Positions 11,812 through 20,840 of a stretch of DNA of 64,000 nucleotides are shown piece by piece. A program made the translations under genes and the position numbers. Below the pieces are notes generated by a model, which saw only the letters and a program-made list of their open reading frames with translations, was not told the origin of the DNA and did not search any database. The stretch lies in contig NZ_AP018178.1 in NCBI RefSeq assembly GCF_002368195.1, positions 1,062,238 to 1,126,237 on the forward strand, read 5' to 3'. This DNA is from Calothrix sp. NIES-2100. GTDB lineage: Bacteria; Cyanobacteriota; Cyanobacteriia; Cyanobacteriales; Nostocaceae. How positions within the stretch are numbered: the stretch's first letter is position 1; the number at the start of each line of letters is the position of its first letter.

Positions 11812-12495
11812 ATGAAGATTCTCATGGTTCTCACGTCTGACGATCAACTCGGCAATACCGGGAAGAAAACTGGTTTCTGGTTGGAAGAGTTCGCTGCTCC
11901 CTATTACGTGCTGAAGGATGCGGGAGTGGCGATCGCGGTGGCATCACCAAAGGGCGGACAGCCGCCGCTCGATCCGAAAAGCGAGATACCTGAGTTCCAG
12001 ACCGAATTAACGCAGCGCTTCCGCACAGATACCGATGCACAGGCTGAACTTAGCAATACAAAAAAGCTAGCTGACGTGTCCGCAGCCGATTTTGACGCGG
12101 TCTTCTACCCTGGTGGACATGGCCCCATGTGGGACATGCCCGATAATGCGACCTCGATCGCGCTGATCGAAGCCTTCGTGAAAGCCGACAAGCCAGTCGC
12201 TGCGGTATGTCACGCGCCAGTCGCGTTCGTGAATGTACATGGGAAGGATGGCGAGTATCTGGTTAAAGGCAAGCGCGTGACCGGATTCACGAATACAGAA
12301 GAAGCAGCGATGGACTTGACCACAGTCGTACCTTTTCTGTTGGAAGATCGGCTAAAGGAACGGGGTGGCATTTACAGCAAAGCCGCTAACTGGGTTCTTT
12401 ATGTCCAGGTGGACGGAAGGCTTGTGACCGGACAGAATCCAGCCTCTTCGGGACCCGCAGCGGAAGAGTTACTGAAGTTGCTTTGCTCTGTTTGA
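11812..12495 (+). CDS. DJ-1/PfpI (Hsp31-like) family protein
   Basis: The product has 227 residues with Glu26, PGGHGPMWDMP (100-110) and the nucleophile elbow AVCHAP, giving Cys133-His134. This is the layout of class I glutamine-amidotransferase-like proteins of the Hsp31/YhbO group, which act as chaperone, glyoxalase III or protein repair enzymes under carbonyl and oxidative stress. A strong Shine-Dalgarno, aaaggaggtttgcg, lies directly before ATG 11812. The neighbouring reductases fit a carbonyl-detoxification setting. Confidence 0.92.
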   Translation: MKILMVLTSDDQLGNTGKKTGFWLEEFAAPYYVLKDAGVAIAVASPKGGQPPLDPKSEIPEFQTELTQRFRTDTDAQAELSNTKKLADVSAADFDAVFYPGGHGPMWDMPDNATSIALIEAFVKADKPVAAVCHAPVAFVNVHGKDGEYLVKGKRVTGFTNTEEAAMDLTTVVPFLLEDRLKERGGIYSKAANWVLYVQVDGRLVTGQNPASSGPAAEELLKLLCSV

Positions 12496-12700
12496 GCTGA
12501 TGTGAATGAACAGCAGACGATGATTAGTCTGTGCTGTGGTTGCCGCCGAACCAGGTGCTGCACCTGACCGAGGCTGCATTGCTGTTTTGCGTGACATCAA
12601 GCTCTTGCAGCATTCCTGGCAGGCTCATTAGGCTCACTGGAGAGGGTTCACGACAGTTGCAGGCTGAAGTCCAACTCGGAAATATTGGAGAGTTAATTCA

Positions 12701-13642
12701 ATGGTAGAACCCGACAACCTTCGCTATACAAAGATACCGCTCAACAACGGAACCGGTGCGATCCCCGCGCTTGGCTTTGGCACGCTGATTCCCGACCCCA
12801 TCGCCACCAAAAACGCGACCAAGTGCGCGCTGGAAGCAGGATTTCGTCAGATCGACACAGCAGAACGTTACCGGACTGAACAAGAGGTCGGCGAAGCGAT
12901 GCAGGAGGTGTTCAAGGCGGGGAAAATCAAGCGGGAGGACGTGTTTATTGCCACGAAGCTCTGGAACAACCATCATCGTCCTGAACGAGTCGCACCCGCC
13001 TTCGAGGCGAGTCTCAAGAAACTCCAACTCGACTACGTCGATCTCTATCTCATCCATACCCCCTTTGCCTTCCAACCTGGAGACGAGCAAGATCCGAGGG
13101 ACGCGAACGGCAATGTGATTTATGACGAAGGGGTGACCTTGCTGGATACATGGAGGAGGTTGGAGAGCCTTGTGGACGAAGGCAAGTGCAAGGCCATCGG
13201 ATTATCTAACGTCAGCTTGGAAAAGGTGAAGGAGATCTTTGAAGCCGCGAGGATCAAGCCTGCGGTTGTTCACGTCGAATCCCATCCGTATCTTCCGCAA
13301 TGGGAACTTTTAGACTATTGCAGAAACAGTGGCATCGTGATGCAAGCTTTCGCGGCGCTGGGGCATAGTAGCGAGCCTAAGCTGCTGGAAGATCCTGCGA
13401 TCGCCGCCATCGCCAAACGGGTCAACAAGACATCAGCCCAGGTACTGCTCGCCTGGGGTATCCAACGCGGAACGGCTCTCCTGACCACCTCAAAGACCCC
13501 CAGCCGGATTAAGGAGAACTTTGACATTTCCATCCTTCCTGAGGATGCCATGCGGGAAATCAGCGAAGGAATCAAATCGCGCGTCAGGTTTAATACCGTT
13601 GTGGAGACTGGCGTTCCCGGGTTCATTCCGAGAGGAAAGTGA
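12701..13642 (+). CDS. aldo/keto reductase
   Basis: The product has 313 residues and reduces carbonyls with NADPH as a TIM-barrel AKR. The catalytic tetrad is complete: Asp52, Tyr57, Lys86 and His119 (DTAERY, ATKLWNN, LIHTP). The AKR signature GLSNVSLEKVKEI and the C-terminal cofactor region (LLTTSKTPSRIKEN) are present. It starts at ATG 12701 about 200 bp after the PfpI gene; that gap holds nothing I recognise. It probably works with the adjacent SDRs on reactive aldehydes or ketones. Confidence 0.93.
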   Translation: MVEPDNLRYTKIPLNNGTGAIPALGFGTLIPDPIATKNATKCALEAGFRQIDTAERYRTEQEVGEAMQEVFKAGKIKREDVFIATKLWNNHHRPERVAPAFEASLKKLQLDYVDLYLIHTPFAFQPGDEQDPRDANGNVIYDEGVTLLDTWRRLESLVDEGKCKAIGLSNVSLEKVKEIFEAARIKPAVVHVESHPYLPQWELLDYCRNSGIVMQAFAALGHSSEPKLLEDPAIAAIAKRVNKTSAQVLLAWGIQRGTALLTTSKTPSRIKENFDISILPEDAMREISEGIKSRVRFNTVVETGVPGFIPRGK

Positions 13643-13722
13643 GGTTGAGACAAAAATCACTCCCACAGGTGAGCATATTATTTTTCAGGCTGCCGCATCC
13701 TGAATTCTGCGGTAATTCGGTT

Positions 13723-13881
13723 ACTCAAAGAACTTGAGTAGCGTGCATTGGGCGATCGCCCAAGAATGAAAAGTAATCAATTTGAACATTAAACTTACCA
13801 ACTACAAGGAGAACAAAATCAGTAGCAATCACGTAAACCGTTAAAACATGAATTGTGTTGTTCAGCGTTGATGATGTGGTT
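13723..13881 (+). pseudogene. decayed copy of the VOC gene promoter and leader
   Basis: This segment aligns with 17517-17684, the upstream region and first codons of the VOC gene. Shared blocks are actcaaagaa.ttgagt, gaagaatgaaaagtaa-type sequence, gaacattaaa, aaggagaa, agcgatcgcgtaaac-type sequence and gttgttcagcgtt. The ATG of the VOC gene is not kept and the coding part is degenerate with an internal deletion. It sits directly upstream of the SDR at 13922 and may supply its promoter. Confidence 0.65.
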
Positions 13882-13921
13882 AGAGTTGCCACACCCCTCA
13901 AAAGCATAAAGGAGTTTTATT

Positions 13922-14632
13922 ATGGGCATCGAACAGAAAGTCGCTGTTATTACCGGCGCGTCGCAGGGCATTGGCGCAGCTCTTGTCAAGGCGTACCGCG
14001 ATCGCAACTATCGGGTGGTCGCTATCTCACGCTCAATTCAGCCATCGGATGATGATGCAATCCTGGCGGTGTCAGGCGACATTGCTGATCGAAAAACTGC
14101 CGAGCGTGCGATCATCGAAGGCGTGACCCGATTTGGGCGCATTGACACGCTCATCAACAATGCTGGTATCTTCATCGCCAAGCCATTTACCCAATACACC
14201 GAGGCAGACTACGAGGCGTACGTGGGCACTAACGTCACTGGCTTCTTTCACATGACGCAACTGGCGATCGCCGAAATGGAGAAGCAGGGCAGCGGTCATG
14301 TTGTGCAGATATCGACGAGCCTGGTTGACCACGCGATCGCTGGCGTACCGTCTGTACTCGCGTCACTGACGAAGGGCGGACTAAATGCCGCGACCAAATC
14401 GCTGGCGATCGAGTATGCCAAGCGTGGTATTCGGGTGAACGCGATCGCGCTGGGTACTATCAAGACACCAATGCATCCTGTCGAAACCCATGCACAGCTC
14501 GATGCTCTGCACCCGATCGGTCGTATGGGCGAGATATCCGATGTCGTCGATGCAATCCTCTATCTCGAATCAGCCAACTTTGTCACGGGCGAAATCCTTC
14601 ACGTCGATGGTGGCCAGAGTGCGGGTCACTGA
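13922..14632 (+). CDS. SDR-family protein lacking the catalytic tyrosine
   Basis: The product has 236 residues with the cofactor motif GASQGIG (12-18), NNAG at 79-82 and the C-terminal VTGEILHVDGGQ of SDRs. Lys151 is present, but the YxxxK tyrosine position is Ala147 (VLASLTK), so classical SDR catalysis is unlikely. Some SDR subfamilies share this ASLTKGG variant, so it may be a real, divergent group rather than a mutation. The Shine-Dalgarno aaaggag precedes ATG 13922. It lies downstream of a copied VOC leader segment. Confidence 0.88.
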   Translation: MGIEQKVAVITGASQGIGAALVKAYRDRNYRVVAISRSIQPSDDDAILAVSGDIADRKTAERAIIEGVTRFGRIDTLINNAGIFIAKPFTQYTEADYEAYVGTNVTGFFHMTQLAIAEMEKQGSGHVVQISTSLVDHAIAGVPSVLASLTKGGLNAATKSLAIEYAKRGIRVNAIALGTIKTPMHPVETHAQLDALHPIGRMGEISDVVDAILYLESANFVTGEILHVDGGQSAGH

Positions 14633-14750
14633 TACCGCCTTGCGATCAGAAAAATTCAGCAGTTTTCAGTTTAGTAAGCCATCGGCTGAATAATTTGGGT
14701 GTGAAATGGAAACGGTTGTAACTCTGACATTTCCAAAAAGGAACACAGCT

Positions 14751-15077
14751 ATGATCTATGAATTACGCATTTATCAATCCGTGCCCGGACGACTGCCAGC
14801 ACTGATTTCGCGCTTTCAGAACCACACGATACAGATATGGGAAAAACATGGCATCCGCCAAGCTGGGTTCTGGACGACGCTAATTGGCGAGAGCAACCAG
14901 AAACTCACCTACCTGCTCGCTTGGGACAGCATGGCTGAGCGTCAGGAGCGTTGGAGTGCATTTCTCGCGGACCCCGAATGGATCGCGATCAGTAAAGAGA
15001 GTGAGAAGGACGGCCCACTCGTGCAAAACATCAGCAACGAACTGCTTCAACCGACCGCCTTCTCCTCGGTGAAGTGA
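14751..15077 (+). CDS. NIPSNAP-family protein
   Basis: I use ATG 14751 because aaaaagga precedes it and the encoded MIYELRIYQSVPGRLPALI is the classic NIPSNAP start; the frame is open upstream to 14706. The product has 108 residues forming a ferredoxin-like alpha+beta barrel, with LLAWDSMAERQERW and F.ADPEWI typical of the family. Bacterial members have no settled function but often accompany oxidoreductases or hydrolases, as here. Confidence 0.88.
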   Translation: MIYELRIYQSVPGRLPALISRFQNHTIQIWEKHGIRQAGFWTTLIGESNQKLTYLLAWDSMAERQERWSAFLADPEWIAISKESEKDGPLVQNISNELLQPTAFSSVK

Positions 15078-15161
15078 GCGATGGGGTGAGTTCTAGATGA
15101 TGTCTGGGGTTACGAAAGTTTCGTCAGTTTCAATGAGCTAAATCCAATCAGAGAACGATCA

Positions 15162-15560
15162 ATGTCTAAAAAAATCAACCAACAACGCCGCCGCTTTTTG
15201 GGCATTGCGGCGATGACTATTGCGACTACACAGCTAGGTCGATTCGGTTCTGCCAATGCCCAATCCAGCAAAGTAACACCAAAGGTGACCACCATGACTC
15301 AACTTGAAACCTTGCACACCGACACAACTACAATCCGTCCCTTCCACATCAACGTTCCGCAAGCGGCACTCGACGACCTCCGCCGTCGCATCATAGCAAC
15401 GCGATGGCCCGAAAAGGAGACAGTCGCCGATCAGTCGCAGGGTGTGCAGCTCGCAACGACTCAGAAACTCGCGCGCTATTGGGCAACCGATTACGACTGG
15501 CGCAAGGTTAGCGTTCAGATCGCTGCGCGCGTCAAAATGACTGCTTTAGAAAGAACCTAA
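15162..15560 (+). pseudogene. Tat-exported epoxide hydrolase, N-terminal fragment
   Basis: Residues 1-35 are a twin-arginine leader (QRRRFLGIAAMTIATT, cleavage near NAQ). Residues about 58-118 are the epoxide-hydrolase N-terminal (EHN) domain: IRPFHINVPQAALDDLRRRI, RWPEKETVADQSQG and YWATDYDWRK. The frame then departs into VSVQIAARVKMTALERT and stops, so the roughly 270-residue alpha/beta hydrolase domain is missing. The leader is duplicated at 21977 and, more weakly, at 15579. Confidence 0.85.
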
Positions 15561-15578
15561 CTACAAAGAGGTCGGCAC

Positions 15579-15644
15579 GTGTCCCAAGAAATTAATCATA
15601 ATCGTCGCTACTCTTTAACAACTGCGGCTTCTGCTCGGAAGTGA
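15579..15644 (+). pseudogene. third, degenerate Tat-leader fragment
   Basis: From GTG 15579 a 21-codon frame reads MSQEINHNRRYSLTTAASAR, which parallels the leader starts at 15162 and 21977 (MS.KIN.QRRRFLG.AAMT). It stops at 15644. The following ~140 bp up to the GMC gene shows no recognisable gene. This is a relic rather than a functional gene. Confidence 0.5.
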
Positions 15645-15785
15645 TGCTGCTCATGCGGTGGAGCACAGTGACATCGCACGGTTTGAAGCTGACCAAAAGT
15701 GGCGGAACTTAAGCATCTCTACCGATTTTGAGCCGAGTGACAGATATAACGGAATCATTTCAATTTTGAAAGCAAGGTAGACCCA

Positions 15786-17468
15786 GTGAAAACGAATTTT
15801 GAGCATGAACGGGACAACGATCTGGGTAGCACCAGTAATGATGACAATTTCACTGATCGCGTTCGCAGCAACCAGCACAAGCTCACCTCTGAACTAAGAC
15901 ACCAGTACGATTTTATTGTTTGCGGATCTGGATCTTCTGGCTCAGTAGTTGCCCGCAGACTAGCTGAGAACCCGGATGTTAGCGTTCTACTGCTTGAAGC
16001 TGGCGGCACCGATGATGTACCCAGTGTTGTCACCGCGAATCAATGGTTTATGAATCTTGGAAGCGATCGGGACTGGAGCTTCCAGGGAAAGCCGAATCCC
16101 CATGTCAACGATCGTTCAATTCCGTTCTCGATGGGCAAAGTACTCGGCGGTGGATCAAGCATCAACGTCATGGTTTGGGCACGCGGACACCAGCACGATT
16201 GGGATTTCTTCGCATCCGTTGCCAACGATCCGGCCTGGAGTTATGAATCCGTCTTAAAGATTTATCGCCGCCTGGAAGATTGGCATGGTGTGCCAGACCC
16301 AATGTATCGCGGAACGGGAGGGCCAGTGTTTGTCCAGCCCGCGCCGGAGCCAAACCCGATCGCTCCTGCAACGATCGCAGGAGCGCAATCGGTCGGTATT
16401 CCTACTTTCGAGAATCCGAACGGTCGCATGATGGAAGCAGTGAAGGGCGCCGCTATCAGCGATGTGCGAGTCCGCAATGGCAAGCGCGAATCTATCTTCC
16501 GCTCCTACGTCTTCCCTTATATGGATCGACCCAATCTGACGGTTCTCACTCATGCACTGGTGACGCGGCTGACGTTCCAGGGTAAGCGGGTGACTGGCGT
16601 GGAGATTTCTTACCGTGGCACACTCTATCGCATTGGTGCGGCAGTCGAAGTCGTGCTGTCGCTCGGTGCGATCCATACGCCGAAGGTGCTGATGCAATCT
16701 GGCATTGGCGATGAGGCTGAGTTGCGGCGATTTGGAATTCCTGTCGTGCAGCACCTTCCCGGTGTGGGGCAAAATTTTCAAGACCATGTTGCATTCGATT
16801 GTGTTTGGGAATATGAAACCGCTCTCCAACCAAAAAACAACTTGTCCGAGGCAATCTTTTTCTCAACCAGCCAGTCCGGGCTTGACAGTCCAGATTTATT
16901 TGTCTGTCAGGCTGAAGTGCCAAAATCCACTGCCGAGAATGTCGCCCGGTTTGGCTTACCCGATGCAGGTTGGACATTATTCGGGGCGATTGCCCATCCC
17001 AAAAGCCGAGGCCGTCTGCGCCTGACGGGAGCCAATCCATCCGACCCGATTCTGATTGATGCAAACACTCTGTCTGACGCGGATGATCTCAAAACTGCGA
17101 TCGCCTGCGTAGAACTCTGCCGCGAAGTCGGTAACTCCGCTCCACTTCGTCCGTTTGTTAAGCGTGAAGTGATGCCAGGTAATTTGAAAGGGGCCGAACT
17201 CGAACGTTTTATTCGAGATGCTGCGACGAGTTTCTGGCACGAAACCTGTACCGCGAAGATGGGCCGAGATTCTATGTCAGTGGTAGATAGCAACCTGAAA
17301 GTGTATGGAATCGAAAATCTCCGGATTGCTGATGGATCGATTCTGCCGCGAGTAACGACCGGTAACACGATGGCTCCTTGCGTAATAGTTGGGGAGCGGG
17401 CAGCGGAAATTTTACATCTCGAACACCAGCTGCAAACCACTGTAAAAACAGACTCAAGCGTGCAATAA
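15786..17468 (+). CDS. GMC-family FAD oxidoreductase
   Basis: The product has 560 residues. After a polar ~40-residue N-terminal extension comes the ADP-binding motif CGSGSSGSVVARRL, then GKVLGGGSSINVMVWARG (GMC signature 1), LSLGAIHTPKVLMQSGIG (signature 2) and a C-terminal FWHETCTAKMG...TTGNTMAP region with the catalytic His. Relatives are choline dehydrogenase-like alcohol oxidases/dehydrogenases; the substrate is not evident. A second, only distantly similar GMC gene lies at 60105-61682. Confidence 0.93.
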   Translation: MKTNFEHERDNDLGSTSNDDNFTDRVRSNQHKLTSELRHQYDFIVCGSGSSGSVVARRLAENPDVSVLLLEAGGTDDVPSVVTANQWFMNLGSDRDWSFQGKPNPHVNDRSIPFSMGKVLGGGSSINVMVWARGHQHDWDFFASVANDPAWSYESVLKIYRRLEDWHGVPDPMYRGTGGPVFVQPAPEPNPIAPATIAGAQSVGIPTFENPNGRMMEAVKGAAISDVRVRNGKRESIFRSYVFPYMDRPNLTVLTHALVTRLTFQGKRVTGVEISYRGTLYRIGAAVEVVLSLGAIHTPKVLMQSGIGDEAELRRFGIPVVQHLPGVGQNFQDHVAFDCVWEYETALQPKNNLSEAIFFSTSQSGLDSPDLFVCQAEVPKSTAENVARFGLPDAGWTLFGAIAHPKSRGRLRLTGANPSDPILIDANTLSDADDLKTAIACVELCREVGNSAPLRPFVKREVMPGNLKGAELERFIRDAATSFWHETCTAKMGRDSMSVVDSNLKVYGIENLRIADGSILPRVTTGNTMAPCVIVGERAAEILHLEHQLQTTVKTDSSVQ

Positions 17469-17516
17469 AACCACCGCACTTTTCATTGGCGGACGCATAT
17501 CTAAGTCGCCCCTTGA

Positions 17517-17684
17517 ACTCAAAGAATTTGAGTGGTGTGCCCAATCGCGCTCGCAGAAGAATGAAAAGTAACTAATCTGAACATTAAAGATACCAATCAA
17601 AAGGAGAAAAATATGAGCAGCGATCGCGTAAACAGTCCAAACATGAAGCTCGAAGTTGTGGTGTTCAGCGTTTCCGACGTTGAC
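17517..17684 (+). repeat. promoter/leader segment of the VOC gene (duplicated at 13723)
   Basis: This is the intact version of the segment whose degenerate copy lies at 13723-13881. It contains the Shine-Dalgarno aaaggag and ATG 17613 of the VOC gene. Copy spacing is about 3.8 kb in the same orientation. Confidence 0.65.
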
Positions 17685-18302
17685 CGCGCGAAAGCATTCT
17701 ACGAGAATCTCGGCTGGCGGCTCGACATCGACGTGGTGGATGGTGACTTCCGCGGCGTGCAGATGACACCGTACAACTCGGAAGCCTCGATCATCTTCGG
17801 CAAGAAAGTCACTCCGAACAATCCTGGCTCGGCGCATAGCCTGGTTCTCGCCGTGGAAGACCTCGACTCCGCTCGCGAAGACTTGATCGCTCGTAGTGTT
17901 AACGTCAGCGAAGTCTTCCACTACGCTGGCGGCCCCTTCAACAACGCCGTGGAGAACTCAAGCATCCCCGGGCGCGACCCGCAAGGTCGTTCCTACTTCT
18001 CATTTGCCTCGTTCGAGGACCCAGACGGGAACCTCTGGCTGCTCCAGGAAATCCAAACGCGACCGGGAAGCTGCGTTTGGAACTCTACGCGAGCACGAGA
18101 CATGAACATTGCAACCCTTGCAAACCTTCTTGGCGAGACGGCGGAGTACCACGATCGCTACGAGAAAACTCACGCCGAGCATCATTGGTGGGACTGGTAC
18201 GCGCCTTACCTGAGCGCACGTCAGAATGGCAGCAGTCCAGAAGAGTCCGCCGCCGCCGCGGACCGTTACATGGAAAAGGTTTTTCATGTTCTTTCCAGAT
18301 GA
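17613..18302 (+). CDS. VOC (glyoxalase/bleomycin-resistance-like) protein with C-terminal helical domain
   Basis: The product has 229 residues. Residues 11-150 are a VOC domain (KLEVVVFSVSDVDRAKAFYE ... FASFEDPDGNLWLLQEIQT), a metal-binding fold used by glyoxalases, dioxygenases and binding proteins. Residues about 160-229 (LANLLGETAEYHDRYEKTHA, WWDWYAPYLSARQ) form a helical extension that I recall as a regular partner of this VOC subgroup. The start ATG 17613 follows aaaaggag. The second half of a paralogous protein is fused to a DsbA-like fragment at 9408. Confidence 0.88.
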   Translation: MSSDRVNSPNMKLEVVVFSVSDVDRAKAFYENLGWRLDIDVVDGDFRGVQMTPYNSEASIIFGKKVTPNNPGSAHSLVLAVEDLDSAREDLIARSVNVSEVFHYAGGPFNNAVENSSIPGRDPQGRSYFSFASFEDPDGNLWLLQEIQTRPGSCVWNSTRARDMNIATLANLLGETAEYHDRYEKTHAEHHWWDWYAPYLSARQNGSSPEESAAAADRYMEKVFHVLSR

Positions 18303-18569
18303 TACGTGCAGAGTTGCCATACCCGCAGAGTACGTCGGCGAGTAGGTAGCAGCAGAGGCTTACGAAGCCAACGATTCTTGCCCAGGAACTCAGGGCGGCG
18401 TTCAGGTTTCTGTGATGAGGACGCGGACGATCCTAGCTCCCTATCCGCGTCTTCACCTTGGAACCTGCGTAATGTGTCAGCAGCGTTCTTTTGCTCCATA
18501 TCAGATTTGGAGATCGGCTGTTACCGGAGATCGTTTTATCACCTGGCTTGGACAGTAAGTTACAAAATT

Positions 18570-19157
18570 ATGAAAAAGACTATCGTTAAAGCCGCTGCCG
18601 TGCAGATCAGCCCGGTGCTGTACAGTCGGCAGGGTACCGTCGAGAAGGTCGTGAAGAAAATCCGCGAGCTGGGCAAACAAGGTGTCCAGTTCGCGACCTT
18701 CCCCGAAACCATCGTTCCCTATTACCCCTACTTCTCCTATGTACTAGCCCCATTCGCGTTGGCAAAGGAACATCTGCGGTTGCTTGAAGAGTCGGTTACG
18801 GTGCCGTCTGCTGAAACCCAGGCGATCGCCGAAGCCGCGAAGGAAGCAAACATGGTCGTTTCGATCGGCGTCAATGAGCGCGACGGCGGCTCGATCTACA
18901 ATACGCAACTTCTCTTCGACGCAGACGGTAAGTTGATCCAGCGCCGCCGCAAGCTTACGCCTACTTATAACGAGCGGATACTCTGGGGTCAGGGTGATGG
19001 CTCGGGTCTGTGCGCCATCGATAGTGCCGTTGGGCGCATCGGACAACTTGCCTGCTGGGAGCATAACAATCCTTTGGCACGTTACGCCCTGATCGCCGAT
19101 GGCGAGCAAATCCACTCGGCGATGTATCCCGGATCGTTCGCCGAGCCTCAACAGTAA
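18570..19157 (+). pseudogene. nitrilase, C-terminally truncated
   Basis: From ATG 18570 there are 195 residues of a carbon-nitrogen hydrolase. The catalytic triad is visible as Glu46 (FPET), Lys128 (KLTPTYNER) and Cys162 (ACWEH). Full-length nitrilases have about 320-350 residues; this one stops after IHSAMYPGSFAEPQQ, losing roughly the last 130 residues needed for the fold and oligomer. Its TAA overlaps the ATG of the next ORF (TAATG), and that ORF also begins mid-protein, so the overlap marks a deletion junction. Confidence 0.85.
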
Positions 19158-20611
19158 TGAAAATTGACTATCCGATCGCCGTGGATAACGATTACGCTGT
19201 GTGGCGCGCTTTCGAGAACCATTATTGGCCAGCCCTTTACTTTATAGACACGCAAGGACGCATTCGTCATCACCAATTCGGTGAAGGCGATTACGAGCAA
19301 TCGGAAAGGGTCATTCAACAGCTACTGTCTGAGTCTGGAACTGCCCATGTCGGCCCGGAAATGGTCAAAGTCAACGCTCGCGGTTTTGAAGCCGCCGCCG
19401 ATTGGGGCAGCCTGAAATCGCCTGAAAACTACCTCGGCTACGAAAGAACGGAAAATTTTGCATCTCCCGGCGGCGCGGTGTTAAACAAGCGTCATTTATA
19501 TACTGCCTCCGCGCAATTAAAACTTAATCAATGGGCACTTTCAGGCGATTGGACAATCGGAAAACAAGCTATTGTACTGAACAAGTCTGGCGGGCGAATC
19601 GCGTACCGCTTCCACGCGCGCGACCTTCATCTCGTCATGGGGCCGGCCGAGCGAGGAACATCCGTGCGGTTTCGCGTGCTTGTAGATGGGCAGCCGGCAG
19701 CTGCGGCTGGCGATCTTGGTGCGATCAGCCGTAACCTCACCGCAATGCTGCTCGCCAAAGGGCATAAGGTGCGCGCCTTAGTCCGGCGGGAGGATGAACG
19801 CGCTCTTGGTCTGCGCCAGCTCGGGGCCGAGGTCGTACAGGGCGATCTGACTGACCTTACCTCGATGCACCGCGCGATCGCAGGTTGCGCGCGCATCTAT
19901 TTCGGAATGTCGGTCTCGGCGGCTTATCTCGAAGCCACGGTTAACACCGCAGCGGTAGCGCGCCACCACGGCGTTGAAGTCTTCGTGAACATCTCGCAGA
20001 TGACGGTGACGCAGATGAGCATCACCGAGACCACCCCGAGTCCGCAGCACAAGCTGCACTGGCTTGCGGAACAGGCATTGGCATGGTCGGGGCTGCCGAT
20101 CGTTACGGTGCGACCGACAGTCTTCCTTGAAGGCTTCTTCCTGCGTCTCGCTGCTGCTGGCGTCCGGGATAGCGACGAACTGGCGCTGCCACTGGGTAAC
20201 AGCAAGACCTCGCCTATCTCGGCTGTGGATGTGGCACACGCCGTTTCCGCGATCCTGGACGACCCTGCTTCGCACATCGGTCATGTTTACAATCTAACCG
20301 GATTTGAGTCGGCCGATCTGGACTACTACGCGCGCGTCTTTTCCCAGGCACTCGGCCGAACTATCCGCTATCGTAACGTGCCGCTCTCCAGTTGGACTGA
20401 TACGCTTCGTGAGTTTGGGGTGCCAACGCACCTTGCCAACCACCTCGCGGTGATGGCCGAACTTCACACGCAGGGGCGGTATGACCGCATGACAGATGAC
20501 CTGTTCAAGCTAACTGGCAAGATGCCGACGAGCGTGTACGACTTCGTAAAATTGCACGCTGCTGAATTCACGCAAAGTGAATCCACGGCTCGGGGGGCAG
20601 TCCACTCGTAG
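19157..20611 (+). CDS. chimera: DipZ-type thioredoxin C-terminal part joined to NmrA-like protein
   Basis: The product has 484 residues. Residues 1-~180 match the C-terminal part of DipZ-like thioredoxin-family proteins: PIAVDNDYAVWRAFENHYWP, IDTQGRIRHHQFGEG, LKSPENYLGYERTENF and a jelly-roll-like ending (AYRFHARDLHLVMGP). The redox-active Cys region that would precede is absent. From ~183 the protein is an NmrA/atypical-SDR NAD(P)-binding protein, starting inside its first helix (GAISRNLTAMLLAKGHKVRA) and lacking the first strand and its glycine-rich start. The frame is intact throughout. NmrA-like activity is conceivable but doubtful. Confidence 0.8.
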   Translation: MKIDYPIAVDNDYAVWRAFENHYWPALYFIDTQGRIRHHQFGEGDYEQSERVIQQLLSESGTAHVGPEMVKVNARGFEAAADWGSLKSPENYLGYERTENFASPGGAVLNKRHLYTASAQLKLNQWALSGDWTIGKQAIVLNKSGGRIAYRFHARDLHLVMGPAERGTSVRFRVLVDGQPAAAAGDLGAISRNLTAMLLAKGHKVRALVRREDERALGLRQLGAEVVQGDLTDLTSMHRAIAGCARIYFGMSVSAAYLEATVNTAAVARHHGVEVFVNISQMTVTQMSITETTPSPQHKLHWLAEQALAWSGLPIVTVRPTVFLEGFFLRLAAAGVRDSDELALPLGNSKTSPISAVDVAHAVSAILDDPASHIGHVYNLTGFESADLDYYARVFSQALGRTIRYRNVPLSSWTDTLREFGVPTHLANHLAVMAELHTQGRYDRMTDDLFKLTGKMPTSVYDFVKLHAAEFTQSESTARGAVHS

Positions 20612-20704
20612 TTAAATAATCCAGTCAGGGCAGCTTATGCGGCAAGTAAGGCTCTAAACTAAACGGTGGAGCGATTTTCCGCAGTGCATAAATTTTTTGA
20701 CTTC

Positions 20705-20785
20705 AAGGGGCGAGCTACGGAACTCGAACCTGTAGCATCCGAACTGCAAACTCCTCCCCACTATCACAACTGAGTAATGCGAACA
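20705..20785 (-). other. tRNA-like relic
   Basis: The minus strand has a T-arm-like caggttcgagttccgtag, a cagttcggatg stretch and a ctcagttg D-arm-like element in tRNA order. The T-stem contains a mismatch and no 5' acceptor strand pairs with gctcgcccc. It looks like a decayed tRNA or a remnant of an integration site. No active tRNA is claimed. Confidence 0.3.
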
Positions 20786-20840
20786 GACGATCGCTTAAAG
20801 ACATATATCTTGCTTCTATTAGCAAGCGTGGGAAATACTT

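Noticed and set aside
16254..17544. Long minus-strand frames up to ~190 codons opposite the GMC oxidoreductase
   Set aside because: They are antisense to a clearly coding GC-rich gene and have shadow-type composition; no family resemblance.
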